The position numbers and the translations under genes were made by a program. A stretch of 64,000 nucleotides of DNA. Source: Viscum album (taxonomy: Eukaryota > Streptophyta > Magnoliopsida > Santalales > Viscaceae). Below, piece by piece: positions 50,864 through 63,749 of the stretch (its first letter is position 1; every line of letters starts with the position of its first letter). The notes below the pieces were generated by a model that saw only the letters and a program-made list of their open reading frames with translations, was not told where the DNA came from and searched no databases. The stretch spans positions 1,901,112,644-1,901,176,643 of the forward strand of contig OY728163.1 in assembly GCA_963277665.1 (NCBI GenBank). The letters run 5' to 3'.

Positions 50864-53800
50864 ATGCATTTTATCTTACAATTTAAGGAATGATAGATAG
50901 GGAACTAATATCTTTTTTGGGTCTAGTAATGACCAAATTACTCGGTGCCTACATCCCCTCATATGATGGGAAATACATGCTTCAAGGGATGGGGATTTCA
51001 GGTCAATTTTGTTATTTCATATTTGAATATTATTTGCAACTTGAGTGGTGTGAATTGATGTGATTTTAGTGAGTTATGAGGTTTCATAACCTATGTTATA
51101 ATAGAATGAGTTGTTGCATTAGTTAATGCATCATTCTAGGAACATTGGACTGAGAGGTCATTTTTATGTTTCATAAGATTCGTATATTCTTGAGATTCAT
51201 GTTCTAGTGGTGTTCTTTTAAGCCTGTAGTTTATGAATTTGAATGAATCATGATTTTTTTTATAATTTTTCTTATTAAAAGGATTTCTTAAATATGTAAA
51301 TCCTTGGGGTTTTCAGGAGGAAATGTATTAAAATGAAAATCATTGGTTCCTATAATTTTTTTCATTAATAAGAGAAATGAGAAATAGTGGAACTTGTTGG
51401 GTCATTTGAGATGGAAATCACTAGTTTTGTGATCAAACTTTGGGTATTTTTAGTTTTAGAAGTTATAGTGCCATAGTTTGAAACCATAGTTGTGGCCTAT
51501 GTGGATTTTTTGGGACATGATCCGGGGACAGATGGTTTTCCTTATTATACCCTTAGAGGGGTTGTGTCACTTGAATTTTGAGATTTTTTCCAGTAATGTG
51601 GGTGTTGCATTCCTTATAGGCTGGGAGCATGAATATTGTGTTTTGGATGTTTTATTGATTATACTATCAGGGTATCTTTGTGGGTAATTTTGGTGAGAAC
51701 CCTAGATTAAATGGTTTATTGGCTGCGTTATACATTGTGTTTTACAGAATTTGTGATGTTGTGTCGCGCACAAGAAGCAAGTTGTTTGAGGTTTTACATG
51801 TGTGTCTTCGAGGGAGATTCAATGACCTTTTCTTATCATGACCCCAATTTACGTATATGTTACCATTTGATCTACAATGAGGACCTTTAAGAGAGTTCAT
51901 CTGGAGTTTCTAGTGATTTTGGATGCGTATTATATGGGAAGATGATTTGGGCTTTGGTAGTGGCACATTGATAGTTTTACCTAGTCTTGTATTATCAAAG
52001 AGGGATAAGAAAAAATGGTTAATTATTTTTAGGAGAGGCACAAATTGGGAATGTGAGTCATTCATCATGGGAAGTCATAAAAATCCTGAGGGGATATTTT
52101 CACAACATTTTATATGACTTAAAATACAAATCATAAGTGGTTTATTCAAAATTGGAATCAAAGAAATGCAGGTGCTATTGAGTTTTAGTAAAAGATCATC
52201 GTTATGACATATTTTCATTCTCATGAGGTACCTGAGTGCATATTTGTTGTTGTAAGGTCTATTTTTTGAAATATTCTTGGACCTAATAAACCATTCCCTA
52301 TTGATTTTATGGTTTTTCATGTGGGGATGGATATTGATTTTGGTAGAACATGACATGGGTGACCAATGATTGGATGTACACTTTTGGTATTCAGTGATGT
52401 CTAGATTAGTGGGGGTAATGTAGTTTGGATTTCTTATATGATGGTTTGATTTTTTGGATGTGAAATTTTTTAATTACTCGAGTCTAAAAATGATAACAAA
52501 CAAAGATTAAAGCACATATGAGTGAACAGATGTTGGGAATAAATCTGTTGAAATATGACTTGTGTGATATAGTATTGAGTTTTTTATATATTAATGGGAG
52601 AGTGTGAGAAATGGATGGTTAAAAGATGTCTAGATGTAGGAAAATGTTGTAAAGTCCAGGTCCCTCTTGGGATATATGAATAGGTGACTCGAGATAAGTG
52701 CTTGCTGAAATTCGTTGAGATAACTTTGGGATGTTCATGTTTTTTGCGAGACCATTGGGTTGTGGATTAGCGTGGGGGTTATTGTGTTCCAATGTTAATC
52801 AACAAGGTACTACTAAATGAACTCTAGGGGGTAATGGAAGTGGTGCCTAAGGTAATGTGGGTTCACAAACTCTTGATGAAGGTTCTTGATGTGGTAATGG
52901 GGTTTGGTTCGAAATCCTATTCAATTTGTTGTGTTTCAGTTGACAGCTTGGCTAGTATGGAAGCTTTTACTTCTATAATTTTATGATGTCCCTTTGGTGG
53001 GAGGATAAATCAGTGATGAATAGTTCATGGTGGCATATATGGATAACTTCTTACTGTACTTTTAGCTAATTACAATCATTTACAATGTATTTAAATCATC
53101 CAGGGTATGTTTATAGAGCTATGGAATAATTCTTAGCTACCAAAATTTTTCTTGGCTTGAAAGGATCCCCTTGGAGTATAATCCCATGGATCGGTATATG
53201 AGGGGTTGTACGGTGGGGAGTGAACCATTGAAAAATTACAAAAGAGGTCCTCAATATGGGTTGAATGATGAATAATTCCATGTCTTACAATATAAGATGC
53301 CGAGAATGGTCAACAATTTATGATGGTTTTTTGTTTTATTAATTATTAGAAAACCAAATACCGATATAGAGGATAATCACGAAATCAAAGCATGTTCCAA
53401 ATTGTTGAAATTTCATGTGGAAAGTGGTTATAATTATACTCTTAGTTTGTGAGTGGTATGTCAGTAATAGTGGTATGTAGTACAACATGGAGTGGACATC
53501 GTGGCCTTAGGATACTAGTTAGAATCCTAAAGGGTAAATTTTTTGGTTTATTGGTGATGGTCAGGTGGGACATAGATATGGTGGTATCTCAATCTGATTG
53601 ATTCCTTTGGGATCAAACTTTTTTTAGGGGTAAACTATGTGATTTCATCAAATTTATTTTGGTGGACTATGTTGATACAAGGAATAATTTATAGTGTAGT
53701 TGATGTTATTATGTGGAAGGTTCACTATGGGATGAGAATTGACTCCAGTTGGTGTGCATAGATTTTGAAGGCATGCCTTCAGTTAGAATGTGTCATGTCT

Positions 53801-54907
53801 AGGTTTCAGGGAGAAAAATCAACAATTGATGTTAGCCACCAATAGAGTGAGTAATCTGGGATGGCCTAAATTATATTAGAAAAAAGGAAAATATGTGCTT
53901 CTTTATTAGACACATCTTGTTAATTTGGTATGATATGTGTCCTATGGTAATATTAATGAGTTTTTGGGAACAAACAATTTATCCTTAGTTGAGATAGGTA
54001 TGGAAGATGTGTGACCATGTAGAGTAGTTTCTTTAAAAAAGGATGAATGTAAGAGTTGGGTTGATTATTTATGGATTTTGGGTATTGTGAGTAGGTAAAC
54101 ACGTCATTTATGTCTCAAAAATTGATTTGAGGTTATTTTGGTATCTTCTTTGATGTTGTAGGTTCCCAACACTGAGTGATGGAAGTGAGAGTTAAATTAT
54201 ACGGTGGGGAGAACCATAAGAGGGAAGTGGTTGGATGATTTTGTGAGAAGTAGTATGATTTTAATGGTATTATATGGGCATTGTCTTAGTTTTTTAGTTT
54301 TGGAAATAATCACCATCTAAGACATCAACCTATTGAAAAACTTGTGGTGAAGGTTCTTCATGAGTTGTTCTATGGGTGATCGAATATGGTATGAGGCCAT
54401 TGGGACTAGATATATGGATTATTCTAGGTTAATAAATGTTTCTAGAATCTTGATGTTTCATTTGGTGATGCCAGTATTGGTTCACTATAATATATTTAAT
54501 TGAAAGGGGAGAGATGGTGCCAAGTGATTTGGGCCTTGAATTGTAGAGAGGATTGGATCAAGGTTGTTACAGTTGCCTCTCCCATAGTAATGTAGAGCCT
54601 CCTTTGTATATTTATTTGGTTGTTCAGTGGTATTAGACAAAATTTTATAACATATTTGATGTTGTTAATGACTTGTTTATGGTATATGCATCCTCAAAGT
54701 GAATAAGGTTTGTGATTGTGGATCACGGTGGGGGTGAATCAATTCAGAGTAGGATTATTTCCTTTGTGAATTGTTATTTTGAAATGAATGATTTAGGGGG
54801 GATACATGGAATATAAAGGATGATATTTTGGCCGATGGTACAACATTCTAGTCTTGATGAATCATTAATCCATAGAGTTGTGGATCGAGGTTGGGTTGTT
54901 GTAATGT
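50864..54907 (+). pseudogene. Decayed gag-pol interior of element C
   Basis: Mostly unreadable. Possible RT traces: CPFGG at 52987-53001 (usual MPFGL) and, in another frame, VAYMDNFLLYF from 53030 (usual VVYxDDILIYS), with less DNA between them than normal. Gag, protease and the zinc-binding end of integrase could not be found. The frame at 54528-54584 is the one clear domain and is listed separately. ORFs at 51490-51687, 51923-52117 and 52075-52356 (minus) have no recognised similarity. Confidence 0.55.
54528..54850 (+). pseudogene. GPY/F module and chromodomain tail (element C)
   Basis: FGP, stop, IVERIGSRLLQLPLP (54528-54584) matches the GPY/F module (GPFxIVERIGSVAYRLxLP) of chromovirus integrases. 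About 220 bp on, TWNIKDDILAD (54804-54836) matches the ATWE-x-x-DD end of a chromodomain. The spacing to the PPT (about 70 bp) is right. This identifies C as a chromovirus in forward orientation. Confidence 0.7.
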
Positions 54908-54914
54908 GGGGAGG
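54908..54914 (+). other. Polypurine tract of element C
   Basis: GGGGAGG just before the 3' LTR start TGTAAGATCC. Confidence 0.8.
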
Positions 54915-54915
54915 T

Positions 54916-57722
54916 TGTAAGATCCTGAACTTGCGTGCATATACATCCATGATTAAATATTTTTCAAATACCATTTTTGGTCAATTATGGTGTCATTGGG
55001 TGTATGGTATTTTTTGGGGGTGTCTTTGGTGTGTGATACATGACTCAAAAAAAATAGAGCAGACAATGTACAACTCTTTGTTGGCTAATGGTTAGTGCAA
55101 ACCATACAAATTTCGAACGGTAGTCATTCGACTAATCCTCATATTGGACTGAGGATTTCTCATTGGATCTTCAATATTTTTAAAACCATTTGGGTTTTCC
55201 ATGTAACCTTCAAACATATCCCCTTTGGAATAAAGGTATTATTACAGTTGGACATGGTGTGGGCAGTGTACGGAGAAAATTTGATGCCCTTAAAAAGTGG
55301 GAATTCCTTATTTTTACCTCTCAATATTTGGGGGTTCTAATACAATTTTCTTACATATTCCTCCTCTAAATGCTTGGGTGATTTCCTAAAACTCAAAAAT
55401 AGCTAATATATGTTTATACATCGATTATTATGTGTTTGGAGGGTCTTTAGTGGGAATCAATGCTTTAGGTGAGTCCATCACTCCCTTTCCATCTATTATC
55501 TATAATAGGGATTGTGGAATTTCCCCCCTTATTCTGAATCCCAAAAACATTCTTTTATCCATAATATTCATGGAAGATTCTATGTTGGTTTTTGAGTTCA
55601 AATAAATGGGTATGATTAAGTGATCAATTGTCTTCAATCATGTGGTTAGTTTTCTTAATTATTTTTCTCAGAGTGTTGATGTTATATAAGTGCCTACAGT
55701 TATGTCCATCTATTACATTACACCATTTTATGTTCTTCAGTAATTAATGAGAGATAAAAAATTATATGGAATTAGGTAACCATATAAGAACACCATTAGG
55801 TCCCTTGGCTCTTGATTCTATACATTGGGATAGCCATGGTGTATGCCAAACCTACAGGGATTGTGAAATAATTTTCCTAAAATTGGAAATAGTATAAGTG
55901 TTAAAGTGAATGGATTGTGAATTGTGAGAGGTTATGTGGTAACAATTAGTGGAATAATTTGAAATATTAAAATGGTATCAATTTTAAAATTTCTAAAATG
56001 AGTTTTGAATGGTTTAAATCACACGAGTTGTATTTTGACCTGGTTGTGTTCATGAAAATGATGCTTCGAAGTGGTTAATGTTTTAAATAGAGTTGTTGAT
56101 CTCAATGTGTTTGAGAAAGGGGTTTTCAAAATTGATTTCAAAACATTATTTGAAATGAGAGAATCATTCCAATTTTCTGAAAATAATTCAATGTCTATTT
56201 AAGTGGTCGTGCATGGATATGATAGCCTTGTAGAATGTTCTATTTTTTCAAAGGATGAAGATAGCTGTTTCTAAAGGGTGTCTTCAAGTTAGTTTCAAAT
56301 GAGTTTTTGGTTTTTTACATTATTCAATGATGGGGTTTTAATAGTTCTTTGGTACCATAGTGAATGAAAAGGAATGTGGATAGGGATATAGATCCGATGG
56401 ATTTTTTTATGTTAACATGGTTAATGAAATGGAATAAATAATAAATTTATTTAGTTGGTGATGTAACATAAGGCTATTTTGGAATAATGTAATTGTGTAT
56501 AATAGGGTTAAGGCATGTGAATTAAATATTTTATAATGATTTAGGATTATAAAAGAAAATTGTTCTTGAATGTTATGGTTCATAGTTGGTATGTACGTTA
56601 TGGATAAATAAGATTGTGAGCATGTCTTGGTTGTATGTGGGGTATTTACTTCAGTTTCGATGCCCCTGGGTTGGGATGGTTTGAGGCTCTAAACCCCTTC
56701 CCTATAAATCATGGGTTAGAGAGTTGGAGTGCTTTTATATGCCCCTAAAAGATTCATTGGATGAAAATACTGGGACTAAGGTTCTAATTTTAGTTAATGT
56801 ATTAGGGATTTGGGATGTAGAGTTGAGGATCTTTGATTTCCAACGTATAGTCGTAAAACGAGATAGGATGTTGGACTACAGATCTTTGCTTCCCAACCAT
56901 GTGGACTTAACTTGATTAATAAAATGATTCTATAGGTTAAGCTGTGAAATTATGATTAAAGAATTCCCCATGTGATTTATATATCTATAACCATTATGTA
57001 ATGGTTTAGGCTTCCGATGTGACCAGAGCTTGTTTAGTTGGCGAGTTTCTCCAATATAACATAATGGTTGAAATGGTTGTTTGATAATTTCTCACTATGA
57101 GATACATTTATATATACTTTTAATTTGTTTTTTTTTTGGTTTTTCTGTTTCTATATAGTTATCAACATACAAGTTTTTATTGACTAGTTGTTGATTTAGA
57201 CCCCATTTGTGGTTTCATTCTGAGTTTTCCTCACACCCTGGTCAATATGACTTAGAACCTGGGTACCCCAATAGATGTTACCTGGATTAAGGTACATTGG
57301 TAGGATAGGGACATAAAATTTAGTTAATTCATGGGAGAAATAGTTGGATAATGCGGTGTTAGTATCAGGTTGAGGGTCAGGTTTGTTCTTGGGATCTTTT
57401 GGTAGTATTGTTTTTGAGATTTATAATTATTACTGCCTGAAATGTTGGGTAGTAGACATATTGTTAGAGTGTTTTTTACATATTTACATGTTTTAATTTA
57501 TCATATGACTCCCATTAGTTTTTTTATTCTGATTATTTTATCTATTCATATTATTTCTTACGTGGAATAACTCTAAAAATTATGAATATTCTCTCTAATG
57601 TTTCTCTATATAAAATTATTACTAGTTGGCAGCCTCTATCATATAAAGAGATATTCCTGGGATCAATAGACAACCCAGCATGGATAAAATGATATAGTGA
57701 ACACCTAGATGGTAATGTTATG
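54916..57722 (+). repeat. 3' LTR of element C
   Basis: 2807 bp, collinear with 48047-50848, ending ATGTTATG where the 5' copy ends ATGTTACA. ORFs at 54820-55095, 55095-55340 and 56724-56915 are by-products of open GT-rich DNA. Confidence 0.85.
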
Positions 57723-57727
57723 TATCA
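57723..57727. other. Right target-site duplication of element C
   Basis: TATCA, identical to 48042-48046. Confidence 0.85.
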
Positions 57728-57764
57728 CATAAACCTTTTACCCTCCAATATATTTGAAATCAAT

Positions 57765-58000
57765 AATGTCACTCATGCATACATGTAAACTACCACTTCA
57801 ATGATGTGATGTTTTATGTTTTCAATTTATTTTTAACATGGATGGTCATAAGTAATGATAATTAATATAAATTATGTGAACAAAATAAAAAAATTCTACA
57901 AATGTGAATTAATATTTACCTTTCATTCCTTCTTTTTTTTAAAAAGTTAAGACAATGTTCATGCATACATGTTCAACGTCATCTCAATGACAGGTTTAAT
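57765..58000 (+). repeat. Two copies of the shared ~190-bp LTR module (element D)
   Basis: CACTCATGCATACATGTAAA then CTACCACTTCAATGATGTGA (57768-57808), and GTTCATGCATACATGTTCAA then CGTCATCTCAATGACA (57958-57994), 190 bp apart. Very close to the A units although the rest of the D LTR is not alignable to A by eye. Confidence 0.75.
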
Positions 58001-59082
58001 AATTCTTAATAATCTTATAATTTATTGATAAATACATATATATAATATGATATTTATATCATGGTGATAATTATTTAGAATATGTAAAAATTATAATTTT
58101 AAAAGGAAAAAACTACAAAAACAAACAATTCATGAAAAAAAGCATATATAACCTAAAATAGAGATTTTAACAAATAATTGTCTATAAAAAGAAGATAAAA
58201 TATTATAAATAAATACTATATCGAATTATATATATTATTATGGCTATATGATTTATTTATAATAAATATTTTTTTATTGTACTTTTTTCGGACACATAGA
58301 AAATATTTAAACATTAGTTAAGGGGTTATTTCATAATCCCATCATTATTTCGTATTATTTATGTCTATGTATCTACTATGAATATTATTTTATCTATTTA
58401 TATAAAAAAAATATTTTACTCTCCAATGGTTATTTCTATTATATAAATTTTTTATTTTCATATTACTATCGTTATGTGTACATGATACAGAAATAAGGTG
58501 TTTCATGGAAAACTGACCTTTTTTCTACTTAGTTGGGAATAATTTTCTTTCTTTTTCATAGGACATATAAAATATTCAAAAATACATTTAAAAATGTATT
58601 TTATAATTTTTTAAATACATTATTACACATTTTTTACTTTTTAAAAAAATAAAAATAATCTCCTTGTCATTTTCAAATATAGGAACTCTTTGACATTTTA
58701 TCAAAATTTTGAATGATTTTTTAACTTATATAGCCTGAATAGTGTTTCCCACCATTATGAACACTAATTGGAGTGAAAATTTATTTAACTATTTAAAACT
58801 ATGATTTTAATGGAAACACTATCCATAATATTTCATAAATTTAAATATTTTAAATTTGTGTTTCAATGTGAAAAGTTATATTCTTCACAAAAAAGTATTC
58901 CAATATAATTTTAGGTGTATATTCATCTATGTAAATATCCATTAATGAATATTATACCATAATAAATTTATAAATTTATAATAACATATATTTTTTCAGT
59001 TTAGATTATCTTTTGTTGCGAAATTATTGATATTCTATATAATAGCTCCTACAATATATGACTATTTAATTTTTATGTCATG

Positions 59083-59140
59083 TTTATTAAGTTATGGTGT
59101 TTATTAATATGATAATTGATTATATTTATTAAGTTATGGT
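59083..59140 (+). repeat. Short direct repeat TTTATTAAGTTATGGT
   Basis: Two identical 16-bp copies at 59083 and 59125, 42 bp apart, with related sequence between. A small local duplication in the D region. Confidence 0.6.
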
Positions 59141-60223
59141 TGGGTACTTGAATTACATAGTACCATGATGAATCTTTAGCTCTCATGGGGCATAGTAGAT
59201 TAGGTATTTAGCTAAGGCCTTACTAATTTATTTATAATATTGGCCTAAGGCCTTCATGGTATTTTTAAATGTATTTGAACAGCGCCTCAATGATACATTT
59301 TATATTTCAATCATTATGAATTTTTTCAATATAAAATTATTTATTGATTTCCAGGGGGATATTTCAATAGTTATTTTATACATGAATAAGTTAAAAACTC
59401 AATTTATTATTTATATAGAATTATTTGATAATTATGATTTCCTTCCATATTATTCATGCATTATCCAGTTTATGTTGTATGAATTCCCTAAATGTGCACT
59501 ACAGATAACCCCTTTATTATTTTTCATTTCCCCATGATTCTTTGAATGGTTTAATGATTGATATGTAGGGACATTATAGGGGCAATAAGGTTGATCATAA
59601 ATAAAATACTCTATTGTGTTTTTATATTCCAAATGTAATGTGGGATTCAAATTGTGTATCCAGTTTATCAAGACTCTTACGTTATTTTGTCATTTTAGAT
59701 GTGATCACTTGTATTTAGTACCAATATAATAATGTGACCACCTGGTCTAGGATACTATGGTTGGAGTCTTTATATTTCGTCTCAAATAATTTTTAGTAGA
59801 AATATATGGAACACGATTTATGGAAACGTAGATTAGGGAATGACATCACATGAAATACCAAGAGAACACTTCTAGAGAAAAAAATTGTAGTTTTTAAATG
59901 AGTTATCAATACATATAAAATTTATTATACATGTTATACATTTTTTTAATTATTAATTATAATTCAAAATATAATAACATATTATTTTGTGAGATTGTTT
60001 TTTAAAATGGTGCTTATAAGAAGGACTGTAAACTATGTCATTGCATGTAAACTATATAGGTATTTCTATCCTTGTAAATATAGTAAATTTATAGATAGAT
60101 ATATAGTTAGAGCTAAATTTTTTTTTAAATATATTTGGGAAGATGAATCGGGTTATTAATGATAAAATTCTCCATATGGAAAATTGTACTACTCTAAAAT
60201 GTGGTATAACAATGTTATACCTC

Positions 60224-60655
60224 TTCCTAAATCAACATAATCTATCATTAAATGGGACCAAAAATCCACTTATAACTATGTAATAGATAAGTTCCTTAGA
60301 AATTTTTTTCTGTCTTTATGATTTAAGGAAAAGGGGAAGGGTTTGACGACAATCTATCATATCTCAAGAGATATAGTAAAATGGTGGTCATTGATTCAAA
60401 ATACTAATAATGAGTAGTAAATAAAAATTGTCAAATGGACGGATTTTAATGAATCTTCATTTGATTTTTTCCTTATGAATAATGAGAGGATATAGAGAGT
60501 CGATTCATGAGACTGAGATAAATAAAGTTTAAAAATATTGATATGATTGAAGATAAATTTATATGAATTAAAAGGTTTGCTATAGAATATGAATGTAATC
60601 AAAATAGTAATATTTAATATATTATCGGTGTGTTAAATCCCATACTTTGAAGTGA
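60224..60655 (+). pseudogene. Gag core remnant of a further forward Ty3/gypsy element
   Basis: A forward reading gives FLNQHNLSLNGTKNPL, two stops, ISSLEIFFCL, then after one frame change FKEKGKG, YHISRDIVKWWSLIQN (KWW at 60379-60387) and VKWTDFNESSFDFF. This follows the plant gag core (FLRLxPPxFxGTxDPLxAxxWLxxLEKIFxxLxCxEExKVxxATxxLxGDAxxWW, then TWxEFKExF). It then fades toward 60655. No pol follows. It may belong to element D, taken as a 5' LTR, or to a separate fragment. Confidence 0.65.
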
Positions 60656-60658
60656 ACT

Positions 60659-61490
60659 GTTGGAGTTGGTATCCTAAAACCAATTTTATGTACTTTAATA
60701 ACATGTATATTCAATTTATTGAATTCTAATAAAATATATTATTACATATTGACGGTTCTTTTGAATTAATCTAATGTAATAATTTCTTACTATTTATGTT
60801 CTACTAATAAGGTTATATCAGTTCTCTGCTATGATGAGATCCTTCATTTGCAATGAAAATATTTTCAAATAATGTTCTATTTTTTGATAATGCACTTTTA
60901 TGGGACACATAGTACAAAGACTGTATTTTTTGAGAACTTTTAAGAAAAAGATATTTTTTCTCATGAAGTTCACACTTCATAATCTCCATGATGAGAGATT
61001 ATTAGAATGTAACCACTACTAGAAATTCCACATGTTTTTGTGTAATCAAATATTCATATCAATGAGCATGTATGACGGTCCTCAGACCATAATATTATTA
61101 TTAATTCATGTTAAAACTCAAGTACTTGGATTCATTTACTAAACCACGATGATAATAGTTCACGATGATGTTCGATACATTGAGTGAGTCATGAGTGGCA
61201 GGTCATTATTGAATAAGTAAATAAAGAATTTTTAATTCCATATTTATGGAAGCTAATATCTTGTCCCTTTGACAAGAATAGATCCTTCATAATAAATTTC
61301 ATGGACATGGTGTAATGACATGTTTATTTCATATAGTCAAACAATTACATATCAATCATATTGGTTGGTGACATGGATGTGTTTTCATCTTCATTATGTA
61401 TTATGAAGAAGTTATTATATTAAATAGTTAAAGTTCATATGAATTTTTCCTTATTTGAAACAATATGTTACTTCTCTTGGGTTTCTTGAA
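60659..61490 (+). repeat. Possible Ty1/copia-type LTR
   Basis: TGTTGGAGTTGGTATCCTAA at 60659 looks like the opening of plant copia LTRs and cuts off the gag remnant exactly here. The following 0.8 kb differs in style from its surroundings (mixed composition, more CpG, no GT strand bias). TGAAC stands before it and again at 61487-61491, but the implied LTR end (TTTCT) is not canonical. No PBS or copia domain is seen. Confidence 0.3.
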
Positions 61491-62159
61491 CCATTTCTAG
61501 ACAGTTGACTTGGACCTTTGGAAATCCTGCCTAATTCCAAGGAGAAAAAATCCTAGTGTTTCACACACTCAGTGTTTCCATTGATCCCAATACATTTATA
61601 TTTGAGTTTAGATAATGAAATAAATATTATTCTTATATAGAATATATTTTTCCAAACATTGACATCACATAACATTTGAGGAATACATAAAATAATATAC
61701 AAACAGTCAACCAAATTCCCTACTACTATAGTATCTTTGGAAACATGGATATACATACATTAGTAAATAAATAAGCTACATCATCTCCCACAAGGTTTTT
61801 ATTGACAAGAAACCTTCATAGACACATAAAACATAATACATATCTTCATAAAATCAATAAAGGAATAATAAAAAGGGATGATCTTAGATACCCAGTATGG
61901 GTAAAAAAAGGGAGGTACATAATCATACTCATGAGAATAAGTGTTTGAAAACATGATCATGAAAATAAAAGATCTTACCCAACATATTAAATATCATAAA
62001 ATTGAATCATGGAATAAATAATAGAATTTCACCAGATATGAATCATAAGTAAATAAAAAACAAAATCCATGAAATGATAAAATAGGAATAAAATATGTAA
62101 TTGTGGTAGAAACATAAGTATATAATATGATATTAGTAGTTTCCCTGGAATCACTAAAA

Positions 62160-62330
62160 AGACCATCTTGGTATTATGGGTTCACTCCCCATACTATCTT
62201 GGCAGTATTTTTTCAATTTCATGGACATCTTAGTAGCTTGATTTAACTCCTCATACCATCTTGGTAGTCATGGATCACTACCAAGGCCATCTAAGTAGTC
62301 AAGGATTATTTAAAATACCATATTAGTCTA
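62160..62330 (-). repeat. Short repeat of ACCATCTTGGTAGT
   Basis: Five or six units of ACCATCTTGGTAGT-like sequence, 30-50 bp apart, starting near 62162 (variants: TACTATCTTGGCAGT, GGACATCTTAGTAGC, GGCCATCTAAGTAGT). Units are joined by C-rich linkers such as ACTCCCCAT and ACTCCTCAT. Confidence 0.7.
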
Positions 62331-63661
62331 TCTCATGAGGTATAAATTCTTACCCAATTAATTGGAGGGATAAATAGTTCCAACCCATCTCATTGTGAAA
62401 TTATTCACACCTATGAAACAATATCAGTTAAAATATTATCATAGCCCATGAAATAAAATGGGTACCATAAACATGTAATCATGTCATAACCTATGGAAAA
62501 TATTATAAATGGAAGCATTGAATAATTTTCCCAGAAGAAAATTATTAAAACCAATGGATTTTTTGTTATATGGGAAATAATTTTTAAAGTTCTTTCAATA
62601 AAATTTATGGAAGAAAATATCCTTTCTAAATTGAATAACATTTGTAAAAACATAAAACATTTTGGAATTCCTTTTTCTTTGAAAATTAAAATGTATTCTT
62701 TGAAAAAAAATATATTTTTTAAATCAAATTTTCTTGAATTTTATCTCCAGGGATCATTTGAAAGCATTTTTTAAATCATGGTTTTTGAAATAAAATATAT
62801 TTTTGATGATAAAGAAAAATACAATAATAATTTAAAAAAACACTTTCTCAATTATATAAAGTAAAAAATACTAGGAAAATGGTAATAATACCTTGATATA
62901 TCTTGGGTAAATAGTGGAAAATAAAACTCATGTGTGTTCTTGAGAGATGCATTATAATAATTTAGTTAAGGAAGCATACTCATAAGTAATCTCGATATAC
63001 AATGTGATTGATTCAATAACCCCATAAAGATTGTTAAATTGGTATCATACACTCTATGTAAGAAACTTAAATTAAAATAAGCTTAAAATATCATGGAAAT
63101 TATTATTTTCATGATATATAATTAAAAATGTAAGTATAAAACCCTCATAAAAGAATTTAGGTACATAATAAAACGTTTTTTTAAGAATGAAAATTGAGAC
63201 AAAACTATATTACCGATATGCTAGATTTTGAAACACTAACCCCATGAAATAAAGAATATAGAATGGATATGTAAATTAAAATAAATTTAATTATAATAGT
63301 CATTAAATAAATCCATGGGAAGTATATACACCAAACAAAATGATTGGGTGGTGAATAAATCATGTATCTCACGAAAATAGAAACTGAAATGAAATCCCCT
63401 AACATCGTATTTTGACTCTCTCTGTACTCATTAAAAACTATAATATAATAAATATAATTTTATTATACCTCTATATAAATAAATTATTCTTATATCTAAT
63501 ACTATACATAGTTTTACTATGACATTATATTACCCTATTATTAACAATTCTATATTAAGGCTTGAGTTTGGGTAATATCCTCATTGTTCTCAACATGTGT
63601 CTTAATTCGTTGTACCTATGATCCTTATAATTATATAATTATTTAAATAATTTATATCATG

Positions 63662-63681
63662 ATATATATATATATATATCA
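63662..63681. repeat. (TA)n microsatellite
   Basis: About nine TA dinucleotides, followed by CATATATATTC. A similar run lies at about 63830-63842. Confidence 0.85.
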
Positions 63682-63749
63682 TATATATTCAGCCTATGTT
63701 TTTATACTGATCTATATAATATAAAATTATGAAATTAAAAACACCATTT

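Larger units (their letters stand above)
48047..57722 (+). mobile_element. Element C: Ty3/gypsy chromovirus with perfect target duplication
   Basis: 9.68 kb. LTRs 48047-50848 (2802 bp) and 54916-57722 (2807 bp) start TGTTAGATCC and TGTAAGATCC. PBS and PPT are both in place and the 5-bp flanks are identical (TATCA). The interior (4.07 kb) is far more decayed than T's; only the GPY/F module, the tail of a chromodomain and faint RT motifs remain. It splits the LTR of element D. Confidence 0.88.
57728..59565 (+). repeat. Element D LTR, right part
   Basis: Continues D after element C. It holds two forward copies of the ~190-bp module (about 57768 and 57958). The end is uncertain. TAGGG at 59566-59570 equals the five bases before D (45825-45829); this would make D a solo LTR of about 4.06 kb. 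The last bases would then be TATG rather than CA. Alternatively the LTR ends some 170 bp later and leads into the gag remnant at 60224. Confidence 0.5.

Noticed and set aside
51900..51970. SSDFGCVLYGKMI as an RNase H DASxxGLGCVLMQ block in element C
   Set aside because: It would lie upstream of the RT traces, which contradicts the Ty3/gypsy order; probably chance.
53390..53460. SKLLKFHVESGYNYTL as the RNase H HEKNY block of element C
   Set aside because: Only a loose match and the neighbouring RNase H blocks are absent; kept out of the feature list.
54047..54057. TGTAAGAGTT after a purine-rich stretch as the start of the C 3' LTR
   Set aside because: Similarity to the 5' LTR starts only at 54916, where a better PPT and the matching TGTAAGATCC start are found; the GPY/F module at 54528 also lies after 54047.
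54560..54590. GTTACAGTTGCCTCTCCC as an LTR edge with reversed PPT
   Set aside because: The stretch is coding remnant (LLQLPLP of the GPY/F module) and no repeat boundary falls there.
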